Shown: piece by piece, positions 32,671 through 42,083 of the stretch | How positions within the stretch are numbered: the first letter of the stretch is position 1 | Layout: every line of letters starts with the position of its first letter | DNA from: Streptomyces sp. GS7 | GTDB lineage: Bacteria; Actinomycetota; Actinomycetes; Streptomycetales; Streptomycetaceae | Direction of reading: 5' to 3' | Assembly (NCBI RefSeq): GCF_009834125.1 | Contig: NZ_CP047146.1 | Span: 62,001-126,000, forward strand | Length of the DNA: 64,000 nt | The notes under the pieces: model-generated | What the model was told of the DNA's origin: nothing | Seen by the model: only the letters and a program-made list of their open reading frames with translations | Databases searched by the model: none | Position numbers and translations under genes: made by a program

Positions 32671-33561
32671 TCACGATCCGTCGCGGCAGCGCGGTAGTTC
32701 GGCGTTCGCCAGCTGCTCCGGACGGATCCGGATGCCCGGCGCCCAGACCTGCCCGCCCCCGTGAACGACCCGGAACCAGATACTGCTGTGCCCGCCCATC
32801 TCGTCGGTGACGGAGACACCGTCGGCGATCTCGCAGACCGCGTGCAGCGCATCGCCGTGCCAGACATGGCCCACGATGTTGGGCCGCAGATACGGTGCGT
32901 ACGGATCGCGGGCCAGCCCGAGTCCGCAGTAGTCGCTGCGGCTGTGCTGGCAGGCCCGTTCGACGTTGTGGACGGTGATCAGGGCGGATCCGGCGCCGGT
33001 CGACGTGCTCGCGGGGGCCGGCGCCCGGCCGCCGCCCTCCGCCGGACCCCCGCTGTCCGGGCCGGTCAGCGCGAGGACGGCGAACGCGGCGCCGGCCAGT
33101 ACGGCGGCGGTGCAGAACCCGGCGAGCAGCAACCGCAGCCGGCTCCGGGCCGGTGCTGTGTCTTCCGGGTCTTCCGGTCCCGTCCGCTCGCCGGAACCCG
33201 GCACGGCCTCGTCGCCGGGTTGCGGGGCGGGCACCGGCGGGGCGTCCGCCGCCTCCTGGGCGCGGTGCAGCAGCTCCACGAGCGCGGGCATCCGGTCCTC
33301 ACCGGTGAACGAGAGCTTGCACCACTGCACCAGCAGCCGCTCGTCGGGCAGGCTCTGGCCGCGCAGATAGCGCGAGAGGGACGACCGGCTGGCGGGCAGC
33401 CGTCCCGACAACTCCTGAAGGCTGTAGCCCAGTTCGCCGTGCATCCGGCGCAGGGCGGCGGCGAAGTCCCGTACGGGTCCGGAGAGTTCGGCGGGAAGCG
33501 GGGCCAGTGGCTTGCGGCGGACATTTGCGGCGTCGTTCTCATGGCCAGGCACGTCTCGCAT
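32671..33561 (-). CDS. Membrane-anchored HTH protein with extracytoplasmic domain
   Basis: 296 residues: an XRE-type HTH (LRRMHGELGYSLQELSGRLP then ASRSSLSRYLRGQSLP, about 30-75), an acidic Pro-rich linker, one TM helix (LRLLLAGFCTAAVLAGAAFAVLAL, about 145-167), and an outer domain with several Cys (ERACQHSRSDYCGLGL, DALHAVCEIADG). It looks like a one-component sensor that binds DNA inside and senses outside, in the midst of exported-protein genes. The start is uncertain; downstream GTGs are possible. Confidence 0.7.
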   Translation of the reverse strand: MRDVPGHENDAANVRRKPLAPLPAELSGPVRDFAAALRRMHGELGYSLQELSGRLPASRSSLSRYLRGQSLPDERLLVQWCKLSFTGEDRMPALVELLHRAQEAADAPPVPAPQPGDEAVPGSGERTGPEDPEDTAPARSRLRLLLAGFCTAAVLAGAAFAVLALTGPDSGGPAEGGGRAPAPASTSTGAGSALITVHNVERACQHSRSDYCGLGLARDPYAPYLRPNIVGHVWHGDALHAVCEIADGVSVTDEMGGHSSIWFRVVHGGGQVWAPGIRIRPEQLANAELPRCRDGS

Positions 33562-33586
33562 TCCAGCACAGCGGACATGCGCGCGC

Positions 33587-33625
33587 GAGGGGCACTTCCG
33601 CTCCCCTGTGACGGAAGTGCCCCTC
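33587..33625. terminator. 14-bp perfect stem terminator
   Basis: GAGGGGCACTTCCG (33587-33600) pairs with 33612-33625 around an 11-nt loop. It separates the NlpC/P60-like gene from the HTH gene, both on the minus strand. Confidence 0.8.
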
Positions 33626-33717
33626 GTTACGCGATCCGGAACGAACCCGGATCGCCCTGTGAAGTTGCAACAGACTCCGCGCCCCGGATCCATCCCGAAA
33701 CGCGCCCCCGATTCGGG

Positions 33718-34611
33718 TCAGTCGCCGAACTCCACGGGACGGTAGGGCCTGAACCGGGCGTCGCCGCCCGGCAGTCCGTAGGTCAGGCTCCGGTGGTCGG
33801 TGCCATGGCCACCGCGCTGCTCGAACGCGGTGTACGAGGAGTGCGCGGCGTTGTTCCACTTCTCGAAGATCACGACATGCCGGTGGTTGTGGTCGCCGAT
33901 CGCGTCGATGAGCAGGTCGCCGGGCTGCAGTTCGCCGAGCGATATCGGCCGGGTGAGGCCGCGGTCGGTGGCCAGCCCCACGGTGTTGGTGCCCGGCGTC
34001 GGCAGCCCGAGGGCCATCGACGCATAGCCCGAGCAGTCCTGGCGGTAGCCGTCCTTCCAGACCCTGACCTGGCTGTACGGGACCTGGGCGCCGTGGTCGG
34101 CGGTCAGCCAGGTGGCGGCGCGCGCCAGCATCTCCTGGCGGCCGCGGCCGGGGTGCGGCGGCGCGCCGTGGACCGGTATGCCCGGCAGCCGGTCCTGAGG
34201 GACGGCCACCGCGACGACGCTGAGGAACCCGCCGACCGGCCCGGTCAGATGCGCCATGTACGTCGAGCAGGCGCTGCCCTCGCACACCCGGTGCCCGGTG
34301 TCGACCTGGTAGTCGGCGGTGATCCGGTCCTGGCCGGCCGCGGTCTTGTTGATCATTCCGACCGCGGGGGAAGCGGTGTCGGCCGTGGCGTGCACGACCC
34401 AGCGGGTGCCCCAGGTCGGGAAGCCGGCGGCGGCGGTTCCCGGGGCCGCGGTCTCGCTGCCGTGCGCCACCCCCGCGATCCCGGCGACGCCGATCCCGGC
34501 CGCGGCGACCGCGGGCAGCACCCTGCGCACCACGGTCCGGCGGATCGCGGATGCCCTGCCGTCCGCGGGGGTTGTGCCGTCCCCCGGATACGTGGTGCCG
34601 TGCTCGTCCAT
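33718..34611 (-). CDS. Secreted NlpC/P60-like cysteine hydrolase
   Basis: 297 residues. A membrane/signal segment (RRVLPAVAAAGIGVAGIAGVAHG, about 30-52), then a mature region whose last 130 residues hold the papain-like pattern: YRQDCSGYASMALGLP with the nucleophile Cys, LQPGDLLID, and HRHVVIFEKW with the catalytic His. NlpC/P60-type enzymes cleave peptidoglycan stem peptides. The N-terminal mature part (VVHATADTASPAVGMINKTAAG) resembles an SH3-like module. GGAGGGGAACC precedes ATG 34611. Confidence 0.75.
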   Translation of the reverse strand: MDEHGTTYPGDGTTPADGRASAIRRTVVRRVLPAVAAAGIGVAGIAGVAHGSETAAPGTAAAGFPTWGTRWVVHATADTASPAVGMINKTAAGQDRITADYQVDTGHRVCEGSACSTYMAHLTGPVGGFLSVVAVAVPQDRLPGIPVHGAPPHPGRGRQEMLARAATWLTADHGAQVPYSQVRVWKDGYRQDCSGYASMALGLPTPGTNTVGLATDRGLTRPISLGELQPGDLLIDAIGDHNHRHVVIFEKWNNAAHSSYTAFEQRGGHGTDHRSLTYGLPGGDARFRPYRPVEFGD

Positions 34612-34886
34612 GCCGGTTCCCCTCCGAATCGGTCCGGCCCGGATGGCCGGTTGCGCGACGGAGACCATGGTGGTGCCGGCGCGCGGCACGGTCCGCCGTT
34701 CCGCGTTCCATGGGACGTACCGCCCGCCGCGCACCGCTGTGAGCTGCAAGGACGCGGCGGGCGGGACTCCATCGCGGGACACCGGGCGGGCGCCGTGGGA
34801 CATGACGGGACAGCCGCAGCCTCTGTAAGCCGCACGGAAACCGTCCGGGAGTCGCCCGGTCGGCCCGCGGTGCGGCGGCAGACGAA

Positions 34887-34918
34887 GGGGCGCCCGCAGG
34901 GGGAGTCGCGGGCGCCCC
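34887..34918 (-). terminator. 11-bp stem terminator after DUF4232-like gene
   Basis: GGGGCGCCCGC (34887-34897) and its complement (34908-34918) around a 10-nt loop. Gap 34612-34960 otherwise holds only the upstream region of the NlpC-like gene. Confidence 0.75.
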
Positions 34919-34960
34919 GCTCAAGGGAGCGACGGATGGCCTGCCAGGAGGCGGGCCGGT

Positions 34961-35794
34961 CTACCAGGAGGCCGCGTCGCTCGGGTCCGCCTGCCAGTAC
35001 GACACCCGGGCACTGTCGTCGATGTACGCCGAGCCGCCCGGCAGCGCCACCTTCGCCGCACCGCCGACGCTGCCCTTGCCGTCACGGCCCGCGACCCAGA
35101 CGGACAGCGAGGTGACCGTGCGGCCGTGCGCGCCGCCGTCGGCACCGGACGTCATCACCCCGGCATAGCCGGACTTGCCCGGCGCGAGGGTGACCACGGC
35201 CTGCGGCTTGCTCTCCGGCAGGTCCGGGACCGGCGCCTGCGCGTCGTCGAACTGCAGGAACGGGGCGGCGTAGAGGTCGCAGGTGGTACCGGAGGTGTTG
35301 GTGGCCTCCAGCAGGAGATGGTTGACCGGCCGGGTCAGCGGCTTCGCCACGATGCGGATCCGGGCGGCGTCGCAGGCGGTGTGCCCGGCGCCCGCACCGT
35401 GGCCCCGGCCGGCGGTGGACCCGCCCGGCGCATGCGAGCCGCGCTGCTTGGCGCCGCCGGCCGAGCCGTCCGTCACGGTCGCGTTGCCGCCGCGGCCACC
35501 GGACGCCTGCCCCGCCGAGGCGCTCCCGCCGCCGCTCACCGAGGCGTTGGAGTCCTCAGTGCCCTTCGTGCCCTGCGTGCCCTTCGTACCGTTGGCCGCC
35601 GGGTCCTGGGCGTCCTGAGGCGCGGGGTTGAACGGCTTGGCGGCGGCGGTCTTCAGCGGGTCGTCCTGGCCGCCGCAGGCGGTGAGGGTGAGCGCGGCGA
35701 CGGCGGTCAGTCCGGCCGCCGCGATCCGCAGCGTACGGCGGCGGGCGGTGCGGGGCGTACGGGTGGTGCGGGTGTGGGCGTCGGTCTGCGGCAT
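34961..35794 (-). CDS. DUF4232-like lipoprotein with Gly/Ser/Thr-rich linker
   Basis: 277 residues. Signal with Arg-rich n-region and lipobox LTLTAC at about 42. A long linker rich in Gly/Ser/Thr with GTKGTQGTKGTE and repeated Gly stretches (about 65-135), then a DUF4232-type beta domain with paired Cys (ACDAARIRIVAKPL, TNTSGTTCDLYAAPFLQF) and a C-terminal DSARVSYWQADPSDAASW. Probably a surface-exposed lipoprotein. GGGGGGAG precedes ATG 35794. Confidence 0.75.
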   Translation of the reverse strand: MPQTDAHTRTTRTPRTARRRTLRIAAAGLTAVAALTLTACGGQDDPLKTAAAKPFNPAPQDAQDPAANGTKGTQGTKGTEDSNASVSGGGSASAGQASGGRGGNATVTDGSAGGAKQRGSHAPGGSTAGRGHGAGAGHTACDAARIRIVAKPLTRPVNHLLLEATNTSGTTCDLYAAPFLQFDDAQAPVPDLPESKPQAVVTLAPGKSGYAGVMTSGADGGAHGRTVTSLSVWVAGRDGKGSVGGAAKVALPGGSAYIDDSARVSYWQADPSDAASW

Positions 35795-35959
35795 GTCGGT
35801 CTCCCCCCGATGGGCAGCGCGCCGTGCGGTGCGCTCTGCGGTGCGGCCGGATGCGATCCGGCCGGGCCTGCTTGTCCTGCGGTCCGTCCACAAGACTGCC
35901 GCCCGCCGCTGGCGTGCCGCTAACGCTTGCCTAACGGCCGCCGTCCGCTGCCGCGGTGC

Positions 35960-37888
35960 TCAGCCGTTGCCGCCACCGGGGCCCTTGCCCCGCCCGCTCT
36001 CCCCATCGCTCTCCTCACCGCGCTCGTCGCGCGCGAACAGCTGCGTCAGCGTACTGATCGTGTAGACATCGGTCGCCTCTTCGTCCACCAGATGCATCTC
36101 GGCGAGCCGCTCCAGGCCGTCCTGGGTGCGCTCGGGGTCGTACCCGGCGAGCGCCGCCGCCACCGACGCGTTGAGATGGCCGTCGGCGCTGGTCGCCAGC
36201 GCGCTCAGCAGCCGGGCGTCATCCGCCGACAGCCGGGCGACCGACATCCGCAGCGCCGCCGCGATCCCGGTGTCCTCCGCCGACAGCAGCGCCAGCCGCC
36301 GCCGCTCGTCGCGCAGCGCCGCGGCCAGCCGGGCCAGCTTCCAGCGCGGCCGGGCGGTCAGCTGGGCGGCGGCGGCCCGCAGCGCCAGCGGCAGCCCGTC
36401 GCACAGCGCCACCAACTCCTCGGCGGCGGCCGGGTCTTCCGCGACCCGCTCCGGCCCGAGCATCGCGCCGAGCAGTGCCGCGCCCTCCTCGTGGCCGAGC
36501 ACCTGGACGCTCACCGGCCGGGCGCAGTCCGTGGCGACCAGCCCGTCGAGTCGGCTGCGGCTGGTGACGACCGTGGCGCAGTGCGGGCCGCCGGGCAGCA
36601 GCGGGCGTACCTGCGCCGAACTCCGCGCGTTGTCGAGGACGACCAGCAGCCGGCGGTCGGCGACCAGTGAGCGGAACAGCGCCGAGGCGGCCTGCGCGGA
36701 GCCGGGCACCCGCTCGGGCGGTGTGCCGAGCGCCAGCAGGAAGTCGCGCAGGATCTCGGCCGGTGCCGCCTCGTCGCCCTCGCCGAAACCGCGCAGATCG
36801 GCGAAGAGCTGCCCGTCGGGGAAGGCTCCGGCGTGCAGATGCGCCCACTGCACGGCGCATGCGGTCTTGCCGACGCCTGCCGGTCCCGCGACCACCGCGA
36901 GTGGGCTCTCGCCGGTCGTACGGTCCGTCAACGCATCAGTCAGTGCGCCCAGTTGGTCCTGTCGGCCCAGGAAGCGGGCGGGCGGCCGGGGCAGCAGCCG
37001 AGGTGCCGCACCGGCCCCGCGGCCCGTCCCCGTCGTCGTGGCGTCCGCGGGGGACGCACCGGCGGTGTCCCCGGGCCGCGGGTCATCCTGCCCGTGTTTC
37101 ACGTGAAACGACGAGCCCGCGGGCGCCGTCTTCCGTCCGCCGTCCGCCGCCTCCGCGCGGAGAATCTCCTCGTACGCGTCGCGCAGCCGCTCGCCGGGGT
37201 CCACGCCCAGCTCTTCGTTGAGCAGCCGCCGGGTGCGGTGGAACCACTCCAGTGCGTCCGACTGCCGCCCCGTACGGAACAGTGCCCGCATCAGCGCCGC
37301 GATCAGCCCTTCCCGCAGCGGGTGGTTGACGGCCGCGGAGTAGAGGATCGCCGCGGCCTGTTCGTGCTCGCCCAGCGCACCGTGGGCCCGCGCCAGCGCC
37401 TCGACGGCGGTCAGCCGGCGCTCCTCCAGCGCATGCGCGGCGGCGGCGAAGGGCGGGCTGGTGACCGTGCCGGTCAGTGCGGGCCCGCGCCACAGCCCCA
37501 GCGCCTCGCGCAGCAGCGGCACGGCGTCGGCAGGTGCCGCCTCCGGGCGGGCCAGCGCCACCAGTTCACTGAAGCGGTGCGCGTCGATCAGCTGCTCCGG
37601 CAGCCGCAGCAGATAGGCGGAGCCGTGCGTGGCCAGCTCGATGCCGTACGTCTCCGCACCGCCCGCGGCCAGTGTCGCGCGCAGCCGCGAGACATGCCCC
37701 TGGACGACCGTGCGGGCGTGCTCGGGCGGCTCGTCCTCCCACAGGGAGTCGATCAACTGCTCCAGTGGAACGGTGGTGTTGGGCTGCAGAAGCAGCAGCG
37801 CCAGCACACTGCGCCGTTTGGCGGGCCCGAGCGACAGCTCTCCTGAGCCGGTCGTCACGGCGATCGGGCCGAGCAGTGAGAATTCCAA
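35960..37888 (-). CDS. SARP/AfsR-like regulator (OmpR HTH - BTAD - NB-ARC)
   Basis: 642 residues. N-terminal OmpR-type winged helix (AKRRSVLALLLLQPNTTVPLEQLIDSLWEDEPPEHA), BTAD helical domain to about 250, a linker containing SSFHVKHGQ encoded by an embedded parS site, then an NTPase with P-loop VAGPAGVGKTAC (about 325) and ARC-type helices (LPGGPHCATVVTSRSRL, CDGLPLALRAAA). The TPR tail of full AfsR is missing. SARPs activate secondary-metabolite genes; none are adjacent. The start is TTG, one base after the stop of the upstream aminopeptidase gene, so translation is probably coupled. Confidence 0.85.
   Translation of the reverse strand: MEFSLLGPIAVTTGSGELSLGPAKRRSVLALLLLQPNTTVPLEQLIDSLWEDEPPEHARTVVQGHVSRLRATLAAGGAETYGIELATHGSAYLLRLPEQLIDAHRFSELVALARPEAAPADAVPLLREALGLWRGPALTGTVTSPPFAAAAHALEERRLTAVEALARAHGALGEHEQAAAILYSAAVNHPLREGLIAALMRALFRTGRQSDALEWFHRTRRLLNEELGVDPGERLRDAYEEILRAEAADGGRKTAPAGSSFHVKHGQDDPRPGDTAGASPADATTTGTGRGAGAAPRLLPRPPARFLGRQDQLGALTDALTDRTTGESPLAVVAGPAGVGKTACAVQWAHLHAGAFPDGQLFADLRGFGEGDEAAPAEILRDFLLALGTPPERVPGSAQAASALFRSLVADRRLLVVLDNARSSAQVRPLLPGGPHCATVVTSRSRLDGLVATDCARPVSVQVLGHEEGAALLGAMLGPERVAEDPAAAEELVALCDGLPLALRAAAAQLTARPRWKLARLAAALRDERRRLALLSAEDTGIAAALRMSVARLSADDARLLSALATSADGHLNASVAAALAGYDPERTQDGLERLAEMHLVDEEATDVYTISTLTQLFARDERGEESDGESGRGKGPGGGNG
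37096..37109. promoter_or_regulatory. parS: parS site 9, inside the SARP gene
   Basis: Perfect GTTTCACGTGAAAC embedded in coding sequence, encoding FHVK in the linker between the BTAD and ATPase domains. The only perfect site in the window that lies within a gene. Confidence 0.9.
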
Positions 37889-37889
37889 C

Positions 37890-39185
37890 TCAGCTCTCCA
37901 GGAAGGCCGTCAGGGCGTTCGCCAGCAGATACGGGTCCTGGGCGCCGCACAGCTCGCGGGCCGAGTGCATGGACAGGATGGCCACGCCGATGTCGACGGT
38001 CGCGATGCCGTGCCGGGCCGCGGTGATCGGTCCGATCGTGGTGCCGCAGGGCATCGCGTTGTTGGACACGAACGACTGCCAGGGCACACCGGCCCGTTCG
38101 CACGCCGCCGCGAAGACGGCCCGCCCGCTGCCGTCCGTCGCATACCGCTGGTTGACGTTCACCTTGAGGATCGGCCCGCCGTTGGGCATCGGGTGGTGCC
38201 CGGGGTCGTGCCGCTCGCTGTAGTTGGGGTGGACGGCGTGACCGGTGTCGGAGGACAGGCAGACGGTGCCGGCGAAGGCCCGCGCCCGGTCCTCGTACGA
38301 ACCGCCGCGGGCGAAGACCGAACGTTCCAGCACCGTGCCGAGCAGCGGGCCGTCGGCGCCGGTGTCCGACTGGCTGCCGTTCTCCTCGTGGTCGAAGGCG
38401 GCCAGCACCGGGATGCCGGTCAGCGTGCCGCCGGCGGCCGCAGCCGCGGCGAGCGCGGCCGTACCGGCGTGCACGGACAGCAGGTTGTCCATCCGCGGCC
38501 CGGCGACCAGCTCACGGTCGCGCCCCAGATAGGCGGGGGGCTCGACGCTGTGCACCATCAGGTCCCAGCCCTTGATGTCGTCCGCCGGGACCCCGGTCTC
38601 CTCCGCCACGAACGCGATCAGATCGCCCTCGGCAACCTCGCCCAGGCCCCAGATCGGCGTCATGTGGCGCTGCTTGTCGAGCTTGAGCCCGTCGGTGTTC
38701 ACCGAGCGGTCCAGGTGGACGGCGAGTTGCGGCACCCGCAGCAGCGGCCGGTCCACGTTGACCAGCCGGTGGCTGCCGTCGCGCAGCGTCACCCGGCCGC
38801 TGAGCCCCAGGTCGCGGTCGAGCCAGGTGTTGAGCAGCGTGCCGCCGTAGATCTCGACGGCGATCTGCCGCCAGCCCCGGGAACCGGTGTCCGGGATCGG
38901 CTTGACGCGCAGATTGGGCGAGTCGGTGTGCGCTCCGACGATGCGGTAGGGGGTCGCGGCGCCCGCGCCCTCGGGGACGTACCACGCGATGATGGCGCCG
39001 CCGCGCAGCACATACCGGCCGCCGCTCTCGCCGCCCCACTCGTCGGTCTCCGCCAGCTGCCGGAAGCCGGCCTTCTCCAGCCGCTCCGCCGCGTTCGCCA
39101 CCGCGTGGTACGGCGACGGGCTGGCGGCGAGGAAGGACATCAGGTCGTCGGTGTGGCCGCGGTCGAAGCGGGTGGAGTTGGTCAT
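37890..39185 (-). CDS. M18-family aspartyl aminopeptidase
   Basis: 431 residues of the M18 metallo-aminopeptidase family, which removes N-terminal acidic residues. Metal-site segments are IVGAHTDSPNLRVKP (His/Asp ligands, about 90), FDHEENGSQSDTGADG (Asp/Glu-Glu) and a C-terminal ILSMHSARELCGAQD (His). Full length for the family. The start follows an internal Met (MTNSTRFDRGHTDDL) rather than a longer frame to 39287. Upstream member of an operon with the SARP gene. Confidence 0.9.
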   Translation of the reverse strand: MTNSTRFDRGHTDDLMSFLAASPSPYHAVANAAERLEKAGFRQLAETDEWGGESGGRYVLRGGAIIAWYVPEGAGAATPYRIVGAHTDSPNLRVKPIPDTGSRGWRQIAVEIYGGTLLNTWLDRDLGLSGRVTLRDGSHRLVNVDRPLLRVPQLAVHLDRSVNTDGLKLDKQRHMTPIWGLGEVAEGDLIAFVAEETGVPADDIKGWDLMVHSVEPPAYLGRDRELVAGPRMDNLLSVHAGTAALAAAAAAGGTLTGIPVLAAFDHEENGSQSDTGADGPLLGTVLERSVFARGGSYEDRARAFAGTVCLSSDTGHAVHPNYSERHDPGHHPMPNGGPILKVNVNQRYATDGSGRAVFAAACERAGVPWQSFVSNNAMPCGTTIGPITAARHGIATVDIGVAILSMHSARELCGAQDPYLLANALTAFLES

Positions 39186-39362
39186 GGATTCAGCATAAGG
39201 AGCGAAGTCCGCGAATCCCCGTGCCCAGGGGGCGCGACTCCGTTGCCTTCCGGCCACGATTTCCGCATTCCAGGCCGCTGACCCCACTGGAACGAATGAT
39301 TCCGCTTCTGGTCGGGCGCACGGGCCCCAGCCGGCTCGTCCGCCTCATCGGGCCGAAACGAC

Positions 39363-39398
39363 GGTGCCCGCCTCCTCGGGGGAAGGGAGGCGGGCACC
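39363..39398. terminator. 13-bp stem terminator after acyl-CoA dehydrogenase
   Basis: GGTGCCCGCCTCC (39363-39375) pairs exactly with 39386-39398 around a 10-nt loop, about 90 bp past the acyl-CoA dehydrogenase stop. Confidence 0.85.
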
Positions 39399-39489
39399 AC
39401 TCAGTCTGGCCGCCGATTCTGAGAGCTCTCTAAGAACGGCGTGACGGTCCGGGAACAGGCCCCGGACCGCCGGGACTTGACCGCGTCGC

Positions 39490-41316
39490 TCAGAACGCGG
39501 CCTCGTCGAGCTCCATCAGCGACTGGTCGACGGACTCGGCCAGCCCGCGCTGCACCGCGACGCCCGGCAGGACGGTGTGCGCGAAGAACTTCGCGGCGGC
39601 GATCTTGCCCTCGTAGAACGGCTTGTCCTTCGAGGACGCACCGGCCAGCTTCCCGGCCGCCACCGCGGCGCCCTTGAGGAGCAGGTAGCCGATGACGACG
39701 TCACCGGAGGCCATCAGGAGGCGGGTGGTGTTCAGACCGACCTTGTAGATGGACTTGACGTCCTTCTCCGTGGCGGCGAGGTCCGTCAGCATGGCGCCGA
39801 CGATCGCCTCCAGGTCGGCGGCGGCCTTGGCCAGCTCGCCGCGGGCCTGCTCCAGCTCCGCGCCGCCCTCGGCGTCGGCCAGGAACTTCTTGATCGTCTC
39901 CGAGAGCTGGGTCAGCGCCGCGCCCTGGTTGCGGACGATCTTCCGGAAGAAGAAGTCCTGCCCCTGGATGGCGGTGGTGCCCTCGTAGAGGGTGTCGATC
40001 TTGGAGTCCCGGATGTACTGCTCGATCGGGTACTCCTGGAGGTAGCCGGAGCCGCCGAAGGTCTGGAGCGACTGCGCCAGCTGCTCGTAGGACTTCTCCG
40101 AGCCGTAGCCCTTGACGATCGGCAGCAGCAGGTCGTTCAGCGCGTTCTCGGCGGAGGCGTCCTCGCCCGCGGCCTCCTTGATGAGGATCTCGTCCTGGAC
40201 CGTGGCGGTGTACAGCACCAGCGCGCGCATGCCCTCGGCGTACGCCTTCTGCGTCATCAGCGAGCGGCGCACGTCGGGGTGGTGGGTGATGGTGACGCGC
40301 GGCGCGGCCTTGTCGGTGAACGCGGCCAGATCCGGGCCCTGCACGCGCTCCTTGGCGTACTCCAGGGCGTTCAGGTAGCCGGTCGAGAGGGTGGCTATGG
40401 CCTTCGTGCCGACCATCATCCGGGCGAACTCGATGATCCGGAACATCTGGCGGATGCCGTCGTGCTTCTCGCCGATCAGCCAGCCCTTGGCGGGGTGGCG
40501 GTCGCCGAAGGTCATCTCGCAGGTGTTGGACGCCTTGAGGCCCATCTTGTGCTCGACGTTGGTGGCGTAGACGCCGTTGCGCTCGCCCAGCTCGCCGGTC
40601 TCGAAGTCGAACTCGTACTTCGGCACGAGGAAGAGCGACAGGCCCTTGGTGCCGGGGCCGTGGCCCTCCGGCCGGGCGAGGACGTAGTGGAGGATGTTGT
40701 CCGCCATGTCGTGCTCACCGGACGTGATGAAGCGCTTCACGCCCTCGATGTGCCACGAGCCGTCCTCCTGCTTGACGGCCTTGGTGCGGCCGGCGCCGAC
40801 GTCCGAGCCGGCGTCCGGCTCGGTCAGCACCATCGTGGAGCCCCAGCCCTTCTCCGTGGCGAGCTTCGCGATGTGCTTCTGCTGCTCGGTGCCCTCCTCG
40901 AAGAGCACACCGGCGAAGGCCGGGCCGGAGGCGTACATCCACACCGCCGGGTTCGAGCCCAGGATGGACTCGGCGAAGGCCCACAGCAGCGAGCGCGGCG
41001 TGGTGGTGCCGCCGATCTCCTCCGGGACGCCCAGGCGCCACCACTCGGCGTCCATGTACGCCTGGTAGCTCTTCTTGAAGGTGTCCGGGACCGGCGCGGT
41101 GTTGGTGTCCGGGTCGAAGACCGGGGGATTCCGGTCGGCGTCCGCGTACGAGTCGGCCAGCTCGTTCTCCGACAGCCGGGCGATCTCGGACAGCACGCTC
41201 TTGGCGGTGTCGACGTCCATCTCCGCGAACGGTCCGGTGCCGTACACGCTGTCACGGCCGAGCACCTCGAAGAGGTTGAACTCGATGTCGCGGAGATTCG
41301 ACTTGTAGTGCCCCAT
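39490..41316 (-). CDS. Acyl-CoA dehydrogenase, long (about 600-residue) type
   Basis: 608 residues, the size of FadE-type dehydrogenases carrying a C-terminal extension. FAD and substrate segments include [37 protein letters not shown], and the C-terminal catalytic region [22 protein letters not shown] then [17 protein letters not shown]. It catalyses alpha-beta oxidation of acyl-CoA with FAD. The N-terminal [17 protein letters not shown] is typical of this clade. ATG 41316 follows GGAG; a longer frame runs through promoter dyads. Monocistronic. Confidence 0.9.
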   Translation of the reverse strand: MGHYKSNLRDIEFNLFEVLGRDSVYGTGPFAEMDVDTAKSVLSEIARLSENELADSYADADRNPPVFDPDTNTAPVPDTFKKSYQAYMDAEWWRLGVPEEIGGTTTPRSLLWAFAESILGSNPAVWMYASGPAFAGVLFEEGTEQQKHIAKLATEKGWGSTMVLTEPDAGSDVGAGRTKAVKQEDGSWHIEGVKRFITSGEHDMADNILHYVLARPEGHGPGTKGLSLFLVPKYEFDFETGELGERNGVYATNVEHKMGLKASNTCEMTFGDRHPAKGWLIGEKHDGIRQMFRIIEFARMMVGTKAIATLSTGYLNALEYAKERVQGPDLAAFTDKAAPRVTITHHPDVRRSLMTQKAYAEGMRALVLYTATVQDEILIKEAAGEDASAENALNDLLLPIVKGYGSEKSYEQLAQSLQTFGGSGYLQEYPIEQYIRDSKIDTLYEGTTAIQGQDFFFRKIVRNQGAALTQLSETIKKFLADAEGGAELEQARGELAKAAADLEAIVGAMLTDLAATEKDVKSIYKVGLNTTRLLMASGDVVIGYLLLKGAAVAAGKLAGASSKDKPFYEGKIAAAKFFAHTVLPGVAVQRGLAESVDQSLMELDEAAF

Positions 41317-41351
41317 GGGTACGGCTCCGTAAGGGTTCGGGAGGGCCTCTT

Positions 41352-41388
41352 TGCGAGGAAGGACCTCGATGCGAGGAAGGGACCTCGA
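41352..41388. promoter_or_regulatory. Tandem dyads upstream of acyl-CoA dehydrogenase
   Basis: Two adjacent units, 18 and 19 bp long, read TGCGAGGAAGG(G)ACCTCGA. Each contains CGAGG and CCTCG arms. They lie 36-72 bp upstream of the start codon, a likely repressor-binding pair. Confidence 0.5.
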
Positions 41389-41507
41389 TACGCAATACCA
41401 GCAAGTAGCTCCGATGATGCTACCCACCGGTAATAAGAAGCAACCCCTCTCGGCCGATCTGTGACGAGCGTCCCCCGCGCATTCCTCGAATCAGTACGCT
41501 GTGGCGC

Positions 41508-41984
41508 ATGTACGGCTACGACCAGAACGCGGGTGCCGGGCAGCAGCAGTATGGAGCTCCGCCGCCCCCGCCGCAGCAACCGGCCCCCGGGGGCTACGGC
41601 GAGCAGCCGCTCTATCCCGAGCCGTCCCCGCCCTCCCTCGCCGACGCGGTGCGCGCCTTCACCACCGGCTCGATGTCGGCCGAGGACTTCCAGGGCATCT
41701 TCTCGACGTCCAAGGTCTACTGCCCGCGCGGCGACAACCCCGGGTTCCTGGCGCTGCACAACACCCAGCAGCCGGTGATCCCGATGTTCACCTCGCTCAA
41801 AGAGCTGCGGCGGTACGCCGGCAAGGAGTCCAAGTACTTCGTGATCACCGGTGCCGAGGTGCTCGATCTGCTGCCGACCGGCTACGGCTTCGTCCTCGAC
41901 ATGGAGGGCGACCACCGGATGGTCTTCGACGCCAAGGCCGTGGAGCAGATGGTCGACTTCGCCATGCGGCGCATGTACGGCTGA
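41508..41984 (+). CDS. SseB-like domain protein
   Basis: 158 residues. A Tyr/Gly/Pro/Gln-rich N-terminus (about 1-45), then an SseB N-terminal-type fold: LADAVRAFTTGSMSAEDFQGIFSTSKVYCPR, VIPMFTSLKELRRYAGKE and GAEVLDLLPTGYGFVLD. Role unknown; in actinomycetes such proteins are often linked to type VII secretion or regulation. A TACGCT box 7 bp before the ATG and no ribosome site point to a leaderless transcript. Confidence 0.75.
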   Translation: MYGYDQNAGAGQQQYGAPPPPPQQPAPGGYGEQPLYPEPSPPSLADAVRAFTTGSMSAEDFQGIFSTSKVYCPRGDNPGFLALHNTQQPVIPMFTSLKELRRYAGKESKYFVITGAEVLDLLPTGYGFVLDMEGDHRMVFDAKAVEQMVDFAMRRMYG

Positions 41985-42083
41985 CCCCGACCCTTTGTAC
42001 GTCAGCTTGCTTCGCCCTGTCTGACCTGCGGAAACAGTGACGCGACGCAGCCGGGAATGCCGCACGCCTTGCGAGTTGTTCAG

